58,623 nucleotides of DNA. Origin: Kiritimatiellia bacterium (GTDB lineage: Bacteria > Verrucomicrobiota > Kiritimatiellia > RFP12 > UBA1067). The notes under the pieces were generated by a model that worked only from the letters and a program-made list of their open reading frames with translations, was not told the DNA's origin and made no database searches. Shown in pieces: positions 37,218 to 45,534 of the stretch. The position numbers and the translations under genes were made by a program. The stretch lies in contig JAFRDO010000062.1 in the NCBI GenBank assembly GCA_017403825.1, positions 1 through 58,623 of the forward strand, given 5' to 3'. How positions within the stretch are numbered: position 1 is the stretch's first letter; every line of letters starts with the position of its first letter.

Positions 37218-39222
37218 CGAATAGCACCATTCCGTGCGGGTGATGCAGATAGGCGGCGGTCGGTGTGTATACAACATGCCAGTCATCGTTCAGGCAAGAC
37301 TCGTCAAATTCGCCGACATAGCCATTCGGCGCATCAAGAATCTTGTAACGGCTGGGGCGTGCACCCTTGTCAAACGCCGAGGGGTTCGCCACCTTCAGCG
37401 TCAGGCCGGAGATGTCCTGCTTGGTGGGATAGGCGCTGGATCCCGCCTCAGACATGATGCAGGAGCAACCGTTTGCATCGCCCGTGATTTCGTAGTCGCA
37501 GTTGAGCGAACACGCCTTTTCGAGAGTCAGCGTTCCGTATGCGCCGTCAAACACCGGGGCAATCGCTTCCGTCACGGTGAGAAGCGAATTGCGAAAGACC
37601 CTGCCACAGCTCTCCAAGCGCGCGACAGTTTGTGGCACATCTTCGTAGGTGCTCCAGACATTGAAGCCAATGGACGTGTTAGCGCCCATCTGAAGAGTCG
37701 TGCCGGACGGCAACGCATTCGCCGCACGGCACTGCATGCGCGCATCAGGTTCAAGGCGCGTCACGCCGTTGTAGTCGCTTCCCGCGGCTGTCAGAACGAA
37801 GATGTTCTCTCCGCGAACGGTCAGGCCGCCATCCGTCTCGCCTGCCGCCACACCGCTCTTGAGCGGGATCTTCCAAAAGATGTTGTAGCCGTTCCTCGGG
37901 TTGAAAACAGCGCCGCCGGCAAGGACAGAGCAATGCACGTTCCCATAGTAGGCGTTGCTTTGCCGTTCGCCAATAAACTCGGTTTCCGCGAAGTCATTGT
38001 TCCGCCTGGAAACTGTACCGCCGTTGAAGTAGATGACGGCGGGATAGTCGCTATCCATCCGGAATGTCGAAACCGTAAGCCGACCGCCATTGTTGAGATG
38101 CACCTCGCCTCCGTTGCCAAGCCTTGTCTGGCTCAAGCGAAATTCCCGGCAGATCACTTCGCCGCCATTCGCAATGGTCAACTTTGCCGGCTGAGTCAAT
38201 CCATTCAAATACTCCGTCTTTGGCATATTGACCTTGCCGCCAGTGACCTCGACATGCCCGTAATAGTCGGCATGGAAACGGCGGAAGCTCTGTTCTGGCG
38301 GTGCGTAGAGTTCGCCGCCGGATATGGTGAGCCGTCCCCTGTAGTCCTGAAAGCCGTTGCCGCCCCCCACGTAACCGATCGCGCCACCATCGCCGGTCGT
38401 CATGGTGGGGGCCGTTATGCTTGTCACGCCGCTGGCGATTTCAAGCCAGCCCAGCGACGACAGCGTACCGACGGTATTCGTATGGCCCTCTCCCGGGTCG
38501 AGAATGACGTGGCTCAGCCAATCGCTGCGGTAATGGGATTTGAGATGCGTCGTCGTCGGATAGCTCTGCCCGGCAAGAATCTCGCCGTGAATCTCGCCCT
38601 TGATCCTGAAAGTCGGTCTGCCCTGTCCGGCGAAACCCAACCATGCGCCATCCTCGATAAGGAAGTGGCGGTTGGCGTTCAGTTCGGTGCTGGACGTCAC
38701 ATAGGGTATCGCGTACTTGTTGCTCATCGCGACGACGTTGGTTTGCGGCGTGGCGGGGACAGGACCAAACGTGGCATCCCCCGCATAAAGCCCGAACGCC
38801 TTGTCGTCCGAACCACCAATGTAGGTGCCGCCCGTGTGCAAGTTGCTTCCACACACGAACACATGGGCGTTTGGCGCAAAACGCAGACCGTTCCCGGAAT
38901 CGGCAAGCGGCGCCTTGATGGTAGTCGCGCCGCTGATCGTCATCGTCCCCGTCCACGACAGGCTGCTGGAACCCTCAAAAGTATAGCCGTTAACCGAGAT
39001 GTCCGCCGCCGTGCGATTGCCGTCCAGCGTCACCGTCTTGCTGGAAGACGAGCCGAAAATGGCGTTGTTGCCGTCCACCCACGCTTCGCCGGAGTTCCAG
39101 TTGAGCGAGGTCGTGTTCCAGAACGCGTCCGCAGGGCTCGACATCCACGTGTAGTCCGCTGCCCATGAGGTAGCGCATACGGCCATCATGCAGCCGCACA
39201 CAAAAGTTGCGAAGCGTTCCAT
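37210..39222 (-). CDS. Secreted beta-strand-rich (autotransporter-like passenger) protein
   Basis: The 670-residue protein has a signal peptide (cleavage after ATSWA) and then repeated Gly/Asn/Thr-rich beta-strand units (DYTWMSSPADAFWN, SSLSWTGTMTISGATT, GRLTVSTFRMDSDYP, LTVRGENIFVLTAAGSDYNG). These resemble the autotransporter-associated strand repeats of Verrucomicrobia-type proteins. No beta-barrel follows. The C-terminus is PHGMVLFVR, similar to the end of the 955-residue protein at 55521. ATG 39222 is chosen for the signal peptide and the AAGGA eight bases upstream. It is probably an adhesin or glycan-binding surface protein. Confidence 0.72.
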   Translation of the reverse strand: MERFATFVCGCMMAVCATSWAADYTWMSSPADAFWNTTSLNWNSGEAWVDGNNAIFGSSSSKTVTLDGNRTAADISVNGYTFEGSSSLSWTGTMTISGATTIKAPLADSGNGLRFAPNAHVFVCGSNLHTGGTYIGGSDDKAFGLYAGDATFGPVPATPQTNVVAMSNKYAIPYVTSSTELNANRHFLIEDGAWLGFAGQGRPTFRIKGEIHGEILAGQSYPTTTHLKSHYRSDWLSHVILDPGEGHTNTVGTLSSLGWLEIASGVTSITAPTMTTGDGGAIGYVGGGNGFQDYRGRLTISGGELYAPPEQSFRRFHADYYGHVEVTGGKVNMPKTEYLNGLTQPAKLTIANGGEVICREFRLSQTRLGNGGEVHLNNGGRLTVSTFRMDSDYPAVIYFNGGTVSRRNNDFAETEFIGERQSNAYYGNVHCSVLAGGAVFNPRNGYNIFWKIPLKSGVAAGETDGGLTVRGENIFVLTAAGSDYNGVTRLEPDARMQCRAANALPSGTTLQMGANTSIGFNVWSTYEDVPQTVARLESCGRVFRNSLLTVTEAIAPVFDGAYGTLTLEKACSLNCDYEITGDANGCSCIMSEAGSSAYPTKQDISGLTLKVANPSAFDKGARPSRYKILDAPNGYVGEFDESCLNDDWHVVYTPTAAYLHHPHGMVLFVR

Positions 39223-39275
39223 TTTTATTTCCTTTTTTGGATAGACAATCGGCACAATCATCCTTTATGGTGATG

Positions 39276-39305
39276 ATTATACCATCTAACTATTGGCGGA
39301 CGCAA
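39276..39305 (-). promoter_or_regulatory. Promoter of the beta-strand protein gene
   Basis: TTGCGT (39305-39300), 18 bases, and TGGTATAAT ending at 39276. The leader is about 45 nt with a ribosome site. It lies back to back with the promoter of the XylR-like regulator. Confidence 0.6.
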
Positions 39306-39355
39306 GCGAAATGCCTATCCTTTTCGGCAACCTTTTCCTAACCTTTTTAATATGC

Positions 39356-39361
39356 TATACT
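39356..39361 (+). promoter_or_regulatory. Extended -10 promoter, leaderless start of the XylR-like regulator
   Basis: TGCTATACT is followed after seven bases by ATG 39369. The -35 is weak (TTTTCC at 39333-39338). Confidence 0.55.
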
Positions 39362-39368
39362 TCACGCC

Positions 39369-40583
39369 ATGAAGAACGCGAAGAGGTGTACCCGCAAGAT
39401 TGCCATTGTGGTGCGGCTTGCATTTGGATCTGGACGCGACCTAATGTACGGCATCGCCCGTTACGCCCGCAAACACTGCAACTGGCAACTTCACATCATC
39501 AATTTCACCGGAGACGACACGCTGACCGAGGTACAGCAAGCGGAAAGGAAAGGCGTCGATGGCATCATCGCCAACGGACTCGACAATGCCCTGCTTGCCG
39601 CCCACCTCTGCCGTTCAGCCACGCCGCTCGTCGTCATCGGCGCACAGTCTCCCGGTCTACAACGGCGCATGGCGAATCTTGCGTTCGTACGGAACGACGA
39701 TACTGACATCGGCCGATTCGGCGCAGACTACCTCGCCTCATTGGGAATGGCACGCTCATACGGTTTTGTAGACTGGGCCGCAACCGGCTACGCCTCTATC
39801 CTGCGCCGCGAAGGGTTCATGGAGAGATTCAAGAGATTGAATGCTGATGTTCGCACCTATTCGACCACCGCTGATCTGGAGAAAGGCTCCCTTGAAGACA
39901 TCTCCGCGCTTTCCAAATGGCTAACCTCCCTGCCCAAACCAACGGCGGTGATGGCCGTACATGACCTTCGGGCAATCCATGTACTTGAAGCGGCAGCCAT
40001 GTCTGGGATCAAAATCCCGCGCGAACTGGCTTTGATCGGCGTGGACAACGATGAACTTCTGTGCGACACCGCCGAACCACCGCTTACCAGCATCGCCCCA
40101 GATCATATCTATCTCGGCGAACTCGCCGCCAAAGCGCTGAACAACCTGATGAATGGCTCGAACCGGTGCCACGCCCTAACCATCGAATCATCGGCCAAGA
40201 CGATTGTCGAGCGACAATCCGCCAAACCCGTCACGCCGGCAACCCGCATCGTCCAGCAGGCGACGGCATTCATCCGCCGCAATGCGCTCAAGGGAATCAG
40301 TGCAGCCGACGTGGTCAGCCACCTTGGCGTGTCGCGTCGGCTGGCCGATGCGCGTTTCCGGCAGTTCACCGGACAATCCATCCTCGCCGCCATCCTGAAA
40401 GTACGCCTTGAAGAGGTCAAGCGACGCCTGCGCGACACCAACACGCCCATCGCCAAGATTACGGCAGCTTGTGGTTTCCAAGGTGAAAACTACGCCAAGA
40501 AACTCTTCAAAAAACGCTTCGGCATCTCCATGACCGCCTGGCGCGCCCAGCACGCCCTTAAGCGCACTCCGACCTTGAGATGA
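39369..40583 (+). CDS. XylR-like regulator: sugar-binding domain plus AraC DNA-binding domain
   Basis: The 404-residue protein has an N-terminal LacI/periplasmic-binding-type sensor (residues 10-285; VDGIIANGLDNALLA, IKIPRELALIGVDNDELLCD). The C-terminal AraC domain (about 290-400) has two helix-turn-helix motifs (ISAADVVSHLGVSRRLADAR, PIAKITAACGFQGENYAKKL). It lacks the N-terminal LacI helix-turn-helix. This layout matches XylR-type activators of polysaccharide genes. It is divergent from the beta-strand protein and probably controls the island. Its 3' end overlaps the converging metallo-beta-lactamase gene by 26 bp. Confidence 0.88.
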   Translation: MKNAKRCTRKIAIVVRLAFGSGRDLMYGIARYARKHCNWQLHIINFTGDDTLTEVQQAERKGVDGIIANGLDNALLAAHLCRSATPLVVIGAQSPGLQRRMANLAFVRNDDTDIGRFGADYLASLGMARSYGFVDWAATGYASILRREGFMERFKRLNADVRTYSTTADLEKGSLEDISALSKWLTSLPKPTAVMAVHDLRAIHVLEAAAMSGIKIPRELALIGVDNDELLCDTAEPPLTSIAPDHIYLGELAAKALNNLMNGSNRCHALTIESSAKTIVERQSAKPVTPATRIVQQATAFIRRNALKGISAADVVSHLGVSRRLADARFRQFTGQSILAAILKVRLEEVKRRLRDTNTPIAKITAACGFQGENYAKKLFKKRFGISMTAWRAQHALKRTPTLR

Positions 40584-41871
40584 AATCATAGGCGCCCGTC
40601 ACCTTCATCGACTCGTCGTCGGCCGTGACGTAGGCGATGTTGTACGACGCTCCACCAGGCGCAACGGTAAGCACCACATGCCCGGCGTCAAATGATTCCG
40701 GCGCGATGTCCGCAAGGAACGGCTTACCGGCGTCCTCAAAACGGCGCAGAGGGGAAAACACGCCCGGCGCGACCATGCGCGGACCCTGATACGCGTCGCG
40801 GCTCGAAAGCCGTTCCAGCGTATCGGCGGTGATGTGGAGCTGGTCCCACATGCAGGCCGTCCAAACGCGCGCCTGAAGCGCGGCGACAAGCGCCTTCGGC
40901 ATCGAGTGATGCCCGTGATGGTTTACCTTCGCAACGTCCACCGGATCAAGCTCTTTTGCAATCTCCTCCTCGATGCTGCGGACCGACTTGTCTGGCAGGT
41001 GAAAGCGATCGGAGAAATCTCCCGCCGTATAGAAACGGAATGGCCCATATTGCACAATCATCCCGAGGCTCATGCCGTTCTCGTTCAGGCGCTTCGCGCC
41101 GTGCCGTTCGGCATAAAGGTCGCGCACTTTTCCGTCGCGGCAGAGTATCTTGCCGTTGCCGGCGATGTTCGTAACGGAAAAGCCCGGGAAGGCCTCGGCC
41201 TTGCGCCTGAGCGCGACCTGCCCGACAGCCCCGACCTCGAACTTCTCCATCTTCATGCCGTCGCGTTCAGTCAGATACGCGAAGGTGTCGCGAAGATGCA
41301 AATAGGCGACGGTGTCGCACAGCTCGTTCGGAATGGGGTCGTTGAAGTCCGGCCAGCCGCGGTCAAAGCACGTGCTGAACTTCAGTCCGTCCGCCGCCTG
41401 GAGAACGCCGCTCACGGAAAGCTTACGTCCGTTCCATTCGCGCTCGCCTGCGCCCCAGCCCGGCATGCCGGCATGGTCTGCGTGATGGTGGGAGATCATC
41501 AGGTAATCGACATCCTTCTTGGCAGGGTTAACCCGCAAGACATACCGGGCGATCCACTCGCCTGCATGGCGTTTGCCGTTCGGAAGCACCCACACAGCCA
41601 ACTTGCCGCGCGTCAATGCCGGGTGATCTCCGCAGTCGAGAAGCATCGTGGTGCCGTCGGGCATGATCCAGAACATGCTTTCGGCAACTCCAGTGTAGAT
41701 GAAATGCACCTGAAACTCGCCCGGTTTCCACGGCGGCAGTTTCTTGCCGGCCAGCGGATGCGAACACCCGTCGGCGGACGCTGTGGCGCCCTTGGACACG
41801 GCCGCCGCACCAACAAGAGGCACGGCGACAGCGGATTTCAAGAACTCGCGTCTGCTTCCATTCATCATCAT
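40558..41871 (-). CDS. Exported metallo-beta-lactamase-fold hydrolase, paralogue B
   Basis: The 437-residue product has a Tat signal (GSRREFLKSAVAVPLVGAAA) and the metallo-beta-lactamase motif HHHADHAG with LDCGDHP, like paralogue A. Both share ARYVLRVNP and IYTGVAES. The start is one of three consecutive ATGs (41871, 41868, 41865); GGGAG is two, five and eight bases away, and ATG 41880 in frame is also possible. It has its own promoter at 41987-42016 and the conserved leader. It ends by overlapping the regulator gene tail to tail. Confidence 0.8.
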   Translation of the reverse strand: MMMNGSRREFLKSAVAVPLVGAAAVSKGATASADGCSHPLAGKKLPPWKPGEFQVHFIYTGVAESMFWIMPDGTTMLLDCGDHPALTRGKLAVWVLPNGKRHAGEWIARYVLRVNPAKKDVDYLMISHHHADHAGMPGWGAGEREWNGRKLSVSGVLQAADGLKFSTCFDRGWPDFNDPIPNELCDTVAYLHLRDTFAYLTERDGMKMEKFEVGAVGQVALRRKAEAFPGFSVTNIAGNGKILCRDGKVRDLYAERHGAKRLNENGMSLGMIVQYGPFRFYTAGDFSDRFHLPDKSVRSIEEEIAKELDPVDVAKVNHHGHHSMPKALVAALQARVWTACMWDQLHITADTLERLSSRDAYQGPRMVAPGVFSPLRRFEDAGKPFLADIAPESFDAGHVVLTVAPGGASYNIAYVTADDESMKVTGAYDFISRSECA

Positions 41872-41958
41872 AACTCCCATTGCGAATACACCCCACGTTA
41901 GCCAAACGACAAGGCAAGTCCTCCGACCTTATGACCAGACACCGTGCCGTTCACCGAC
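41852..41958 (-). repeat. Conserved 5' leader, copy B
   Basis: About 106 bases are nearly the same as 37111-37217. They run from about 20 nt after the predicted transcription start to the first codons of paralogue B. Because the two proteins are only about 45% identical, the leader is better conserved than the coding region. Confidence 0.75.
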
Positions 41959-41986
41959 TGTTTTACATCAGTCCATGGCAATGAAA

Positions 41987-42016
41987 ATTGTATCAAAAAC
42001 CAATCTCTGGTTGCAA
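41987..42016 (-). promoter_or_regulatory. Promoter of paralogue B
   Basis: TTGCAA (42016-42011), 18 bases, and TACAAT (41992-41987). Transcription would start near 41980 and give a leader of about 110 nt. Confidence 0.6.
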
Positions 42017-42020
42017 GTCA

Positions 42021-44018
42021 CTAGAGCTTCACCCAAGCGAAATCAAGCTTCTCCGGAATGGACACCGTAAGGCGAGTGCCGTCGAGCGACGCCTTGCCGC
42101 GTCCGCCAATCACTCCCTTGACGGAAAGCTGACGTTCCCCGAAGATCGGCGCAAGGTCGAGCATAAAGCTTTCGGAGGCGTTCAGCTCGCGGAACAGCAA
42201 CGCGTAGCCGCCGCGCCCGTCCGCCGCCTCAGAGACGAACCCCGTCCACGCCACGCCGTCCGGCCTGTTGCCGACGGGGTGGATCACTCCGCCATGCCAA
42301 CGCGCCCGCTCCGCCTTCCATGTCCGCACCAGCGGAGCTAGGACTGCGACCGACTTCTCGGAAACGTCCGAAAGTTCCATCCATGCGAGAGGCGAGGCCG
42401 CCATGACCGTGGCGAAGAGCGTGTCTGGACGATAGTTGCCGTGACACAGCGGACTGCCGCCGTACTTGTCGTGGTTTGTGTCGGGGTTGTTGAACTCCAT
42501 GCGAAGGCGCACCGGGTCGATGAGGTGCGAAAGGTCCCAGAGGTTCTTGAGCGTGTGGTGCGGCCAGTACACGGGCCGCAGCGTGTAGCGGTTCTCCACG
42601 AACATCGGCCCTACGTCAAGGAGGCCAAGGAAGCCCGGACGTATCTCCGCCGTGCAGTCCAGGTCGAACACCATCGCGCCGCCAGACGCCTCCTGCATGA
42701 GGTCGAACATCATGCGGTTGCGTTTCAGGGCGAGCGGCGTAAGGAGCTTCATCGAATCCAACTTGAAATAGTCGATGCCGAGGCGACGGTGGTAGTCGAG
42801 CAAGCATTCCGCGTCACGCTTCCAGTTGACGGCGTCATCGCTAGAATCCGGTCCGAACCACAGCCCGAAGCGCATGCCCTTCTCGGCGGCCTTCTTCACG
42901 AGAAAGTCGAGTCCGTCAGGGAAGCGCTCGCGGTCCTCCTTCCAAAAATCGGGGTCCGTGGCCCAGTAGCCGTTCCACACCTTCTCCTTGCCGGCAAGCG
43001 CCTTGCGCTCCGAATTTGAGGTGCGTCCATGTTCCCAGCCGTCGTCAATCTGAATGACGTCTACGCCGATCTTCGCGCCCGCCTCTATCTCCTTCAAAAG
43101 GAACGCCTGGTTGATGCGCGTATCGCGGTTACCGCCGCCCCACGTGTTGGAAAGCAATATGCCGTCGCGCTCCGCCCGGTACGGCCTGATCGCCCGCTGG
43201 AACGCAACCACGGCGCGCTGCCGCCCGACATCACCGCCGCGATAGACCAGCTCCACGAGCGGATAGCCGTTTGCCAGCAACGCGACACGGCGGTGGGCGC
43301 CGTCAAGAATGAAGTCTTCAACCTTCTCAGGACGGCTGGACGGCATCGGTGCGAGGCGTATGAACGCCAGTCCGTCGCCCGTCAGCACGTCGCGGCAGTC
43401 AAGCGCGCTTGCCGCCAGCGTGAAGCGCGTGTCGTACGCCATCAGGAGGCGTTCGTCCACATCCATCAGGCTGTCGCGGATGTCAGTCTGGTCCATGCAG
43501 ACCACGCTCGTCGCCTTGATGTGCTGCGGACTGAACCTAATGCAGTCGCATTCGTTGAGCCACTTGCGAAGGGCCACGCCGTCCTGCGACAGGCTCCTGA
43601 AGTCGCGGTCGTAGTCATGCACGGGCTTCACGGCATCGGTCCACGCCCGACGTGCGATGACGCCTGGAACGCCTGGGAAAAGCCACAGTTCCGTCTCGCG
43701 GCCCTCGGCGGCGACCTTCACGCGCAGGCCCTCTATGCCGACGGGACTCCACCGTCCCGCAGCCGCCATTATCGTCAGCTGGCCGTCTGCGGCTGACGGC
43801 TGGCTGGCGGCGGACGAGGTCTCCTGCCATTCCCTGCCGTCGGCAGACTTGAAGGAGACCGTGCGCAACACACCGTTGCTTACGGCATACTCACGGCTGA
43901 ACAGCGCGTTGCCGACCTTCAGCCTGGCCCCTTCCCATTCGGCGCGGCACCCGTCCGCCTCCTCAGAACCAGCGCCAAGGGTCATGGCAGCGACAAGAAT
44001 AGCAGAAACGACATTCAT
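42021..44018 (-). CDS. GH36-type alpha-galactosidase
   Basis: The 665-residue protein has a signal peptide and the GH36/GH27 barrel. Visible segments are GVDVIQIDDGWEHGR, GMRFGLWFGP and GIDYFKLDSM, whose aspartate in KLD is the expected nucleophile. The N-terminal 240 residues form the usual beta-supersandwich. It would remove alpha-galactose or a related sugar from oligosaccharides in the periplasm. TATACT at 44031-44026 ends seven bases before ATG 44018 with no Shine-Dalgarno sequence, so it is probably leaderless. The exact specificity within the family is open. Confidence 0.82.
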   Translation of the reverse strand: MNVVSAILVAAMTLGAGSEEADGCRAEWEGARLKVGNALFSREYAVSNGVLRTVSFKSADGREWQETSSAASQPSAADGQLTIMAAAGRWSPVGIEGLRVKVAAEGRETELWLFPGVPGVIARRAWTDAVKPVHDYDRDFRSLSQDGVALRKWLNECDCIRFSPQHIKATSVVCMDQTDIRDSLMDVDERLLMAYDTRFTLAASALDCRDVLTGDGLAFIRLAPMPSSRPEKVEDFILDGAHRRVALLANGYPLVELVYRGGDVGRQRAVVAFQRAIRPYRAERDGILLSNTWGGGNRDTRINQAFLLKEIEAGAKIGVDVIQIDDGWEHGRTSNSERKALAGKEKVWNGYWATDPDFWKEDRERFPDGLDFLVKKAAEKGMRFGLWFGPDSSDDAVNWKRDAECLLDYHRRLGIDYFKLDSMKLLTPLALKRNRMMFDLMQEASGGAMVFDLDCTAEIRPGFLGLLDVGPMFVENRYTLRPVYWPHHTLKNLWDLSHLIDPVRLRMEFNNPDTNHDKYGGSPLCHGNYRPDTLFATVMAASPLAWMELSDVSEKSVAVLAPLVRTWKAERARWHGGVIHPVGNRPDGVAWTGFVSEAADGRGGYALLFRELNASESFMLDLAPIFGERQLSVKGVIGGRGKASLDGTRLTVSIPEKLDFAWVKL

Positions 44019-44025
44019 GCCACGC

Positions 44026-44054
44026 AGTATAGCAAAGCACGTTCGCTTCGTAAA
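44026..44054 (-). promoter_or_regulatory. Leaderless promoter of the GH36 gene
   Basis: TTTACG, 17 bases, TGCTATACT (extended -10), then seven bases to the ATG. Confidence 0.6.
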
Positions 44055-44129
44055 GTACGCGTCCTCCTGGAATATTCTCTACCTCTTGGAAATCGGCTGG
44101 GCAGATAATACACGTCGCTCGCTATGCTT

Positions 44130-45503
44130 TCACCGGCCGCGGTATGCCGGAGTCGAGAACGGCGGCACGTCCGTGCGCCCTTCGCGCCAGTCTCGCACGG
44201 CGTCAAGGCGCGCCTTCATGTTAGCCTCGCGCCCCAGTCCCGACGGAGTGTAGTAGCGGCGGCCCGCCAGCGACTCCGGCAGGCACGACATGCGAGCGAT
44301 CTTCTCGTCCGTATCGTGCGCATAGGTGTAGCCCTTGCCGTAGTCAAGCTCCTTCATGAGTCGCGTCGGAGCATTGCGTATGTTGAGCGGAACCGGCTCG
44401 GCCATGCGCTCCTGCGCGTCGCGTGCCGCGCGGACGTAAGTCTGCTCCATCGCGTTCGACTTCGGCGCCAGCGAGAGGTAGACCACGATCTCCGTCAGGT
44501 GCACGTTGCATTCGGGAACGCCGAGGTTGTGGCAGGCGTTCCACGCCGCATCGGCCAGGAGAAGCGCGTTCGGGTCGGCCAGCCCCACGTCCTCGGCGGC
44601 GAAGCGTATGCATCGCCGCGCTATGTAGAGCGGGTCCTCCCCACCTTCGAGCATTCGCGCCAGCCAGTAGACCGCCGCGTCAGGGTCGGAGTTGCGCATT
44701 GACTTGTGGAGCGCCGAGATGATGTTGTAGTGCTCCTCGCCGTTCTTGTCGTACATGAGCGCCTTGCGGCTCACGACCTGCGCAAGCGTCTTCTCCGTTA
44801 CCTCGGGACGCCCGTCCGCACCGACGCCGCAGTTGGCGACCGCAGTCTCCAGCGTGCCCAGCGCATTGCGCGCGTCGCCGTTCGCGAAGATCGCGATCTT
44901 GCGCAACAGGTCGTCGGCGCAGGAGACGCCGAGCGCCCCGAACCCTCGCTTGTCCGTCAGGGCGCGGCGCATGAGCTGCACGAGATCGTCTTCAGAAAGC
45001 CCCTTTAGCACGAACACCTTGCAGCGGCTGAGGAGAGCGGAGTTCACCTCGAACGACGGGTTCTCGGTCGTCGCACCGATGAGGATTATGGAGCCCTGCT
45101 CGACGTAGGGCAGGAACGCGTCCTGCTGCGCCTTGTTGAAGCGGTGTATCTCGTCCACGAAAAGAACGGTGCGCAAGCCCAGCCGCCGCCCGGACTCCGC
45201 CCGCGCCATGATCTCCTTTATCTCCTTGATGCCGCTCGTGACCGCCGAGAAGTTCACGAACTCCGCCTTCGTGGCGTTCGCGACCACGTTGGCGAGCGTC
45301 GTCTTGCCGACGCCGGGCGGACCCCAGAGTATCATGGACGGTATCTGGTCGCGCTCTATCATTTGCCGCAGGATGCCGTCCTCGCCGACCAGGTGGGACT
45401 GCCCCACGAATTCCGAGAGGTCCCGGGGACGCATCCTGGAGGCGAGCGGCTGCGCTCCCGCGCCTTCGCCCGCGAAACCCTCCATAAGCGTCATCTGCCT
45501 CAT
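44130..45503 (-). CDS. rarA: Replication-associated recombination protein A (MgsA)
   Basis: The 457-residue AAA+ ATPase acts at stalled replication forks. It has Walker A GPPGVGKTT, the Walker B-type LFVDEIHRFNKAQQDAFLP, sensor GATTENPSFEVNSALLSRC and the C-terminal MgsA domain (LAPKSNAMEQTYVRA). It follows dnaB by 31 bases. GGGAG lies ten bases before ATG 45503. Confidence 0.94.
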   Translation of the reverse strand: MRQMTLMEGFAGEGAGAQPLASRMRPRDLSEFVGQSHLVGEDGILRQMIERDQIPSMILWGPPGVGKTTLANVVANATKAEFVNFSAVTSGIKEIKEIMARAESGRRLGLRTVLFVDEIHRFNKAQQDAFLPYVEQGSIILIGATTENPSFEVNSALLSRCKVFVLKGLSEDDLVQLMRRALTDKRGFGALGVSCADDLLRKIAIFANGDARNALGTLETAVANCGVGADGRPEVTEKTLAQVVSRKALMYDKNGEEHYNIISALHKSMRNSDPDAAVYWLARMLEGGEDPLYIARRCIRFAAEDVGLADPNALLLADAAWNACHNLGVPECNVHLTEIVVYLSLAPKSNAMEQTYVRAARDAQERMAEPVPLNIRNAPTRLMKELDYGKGYTYAHDTDEKIARMSCLPESLAGRRYYTPSGLGREANMKARLDAVRDWREGRTDVPPFSTPAYRGR

Positions 45504-45534
45504 TCCGCCGGTCTCCCTTCAAGTTTCGCCACCG

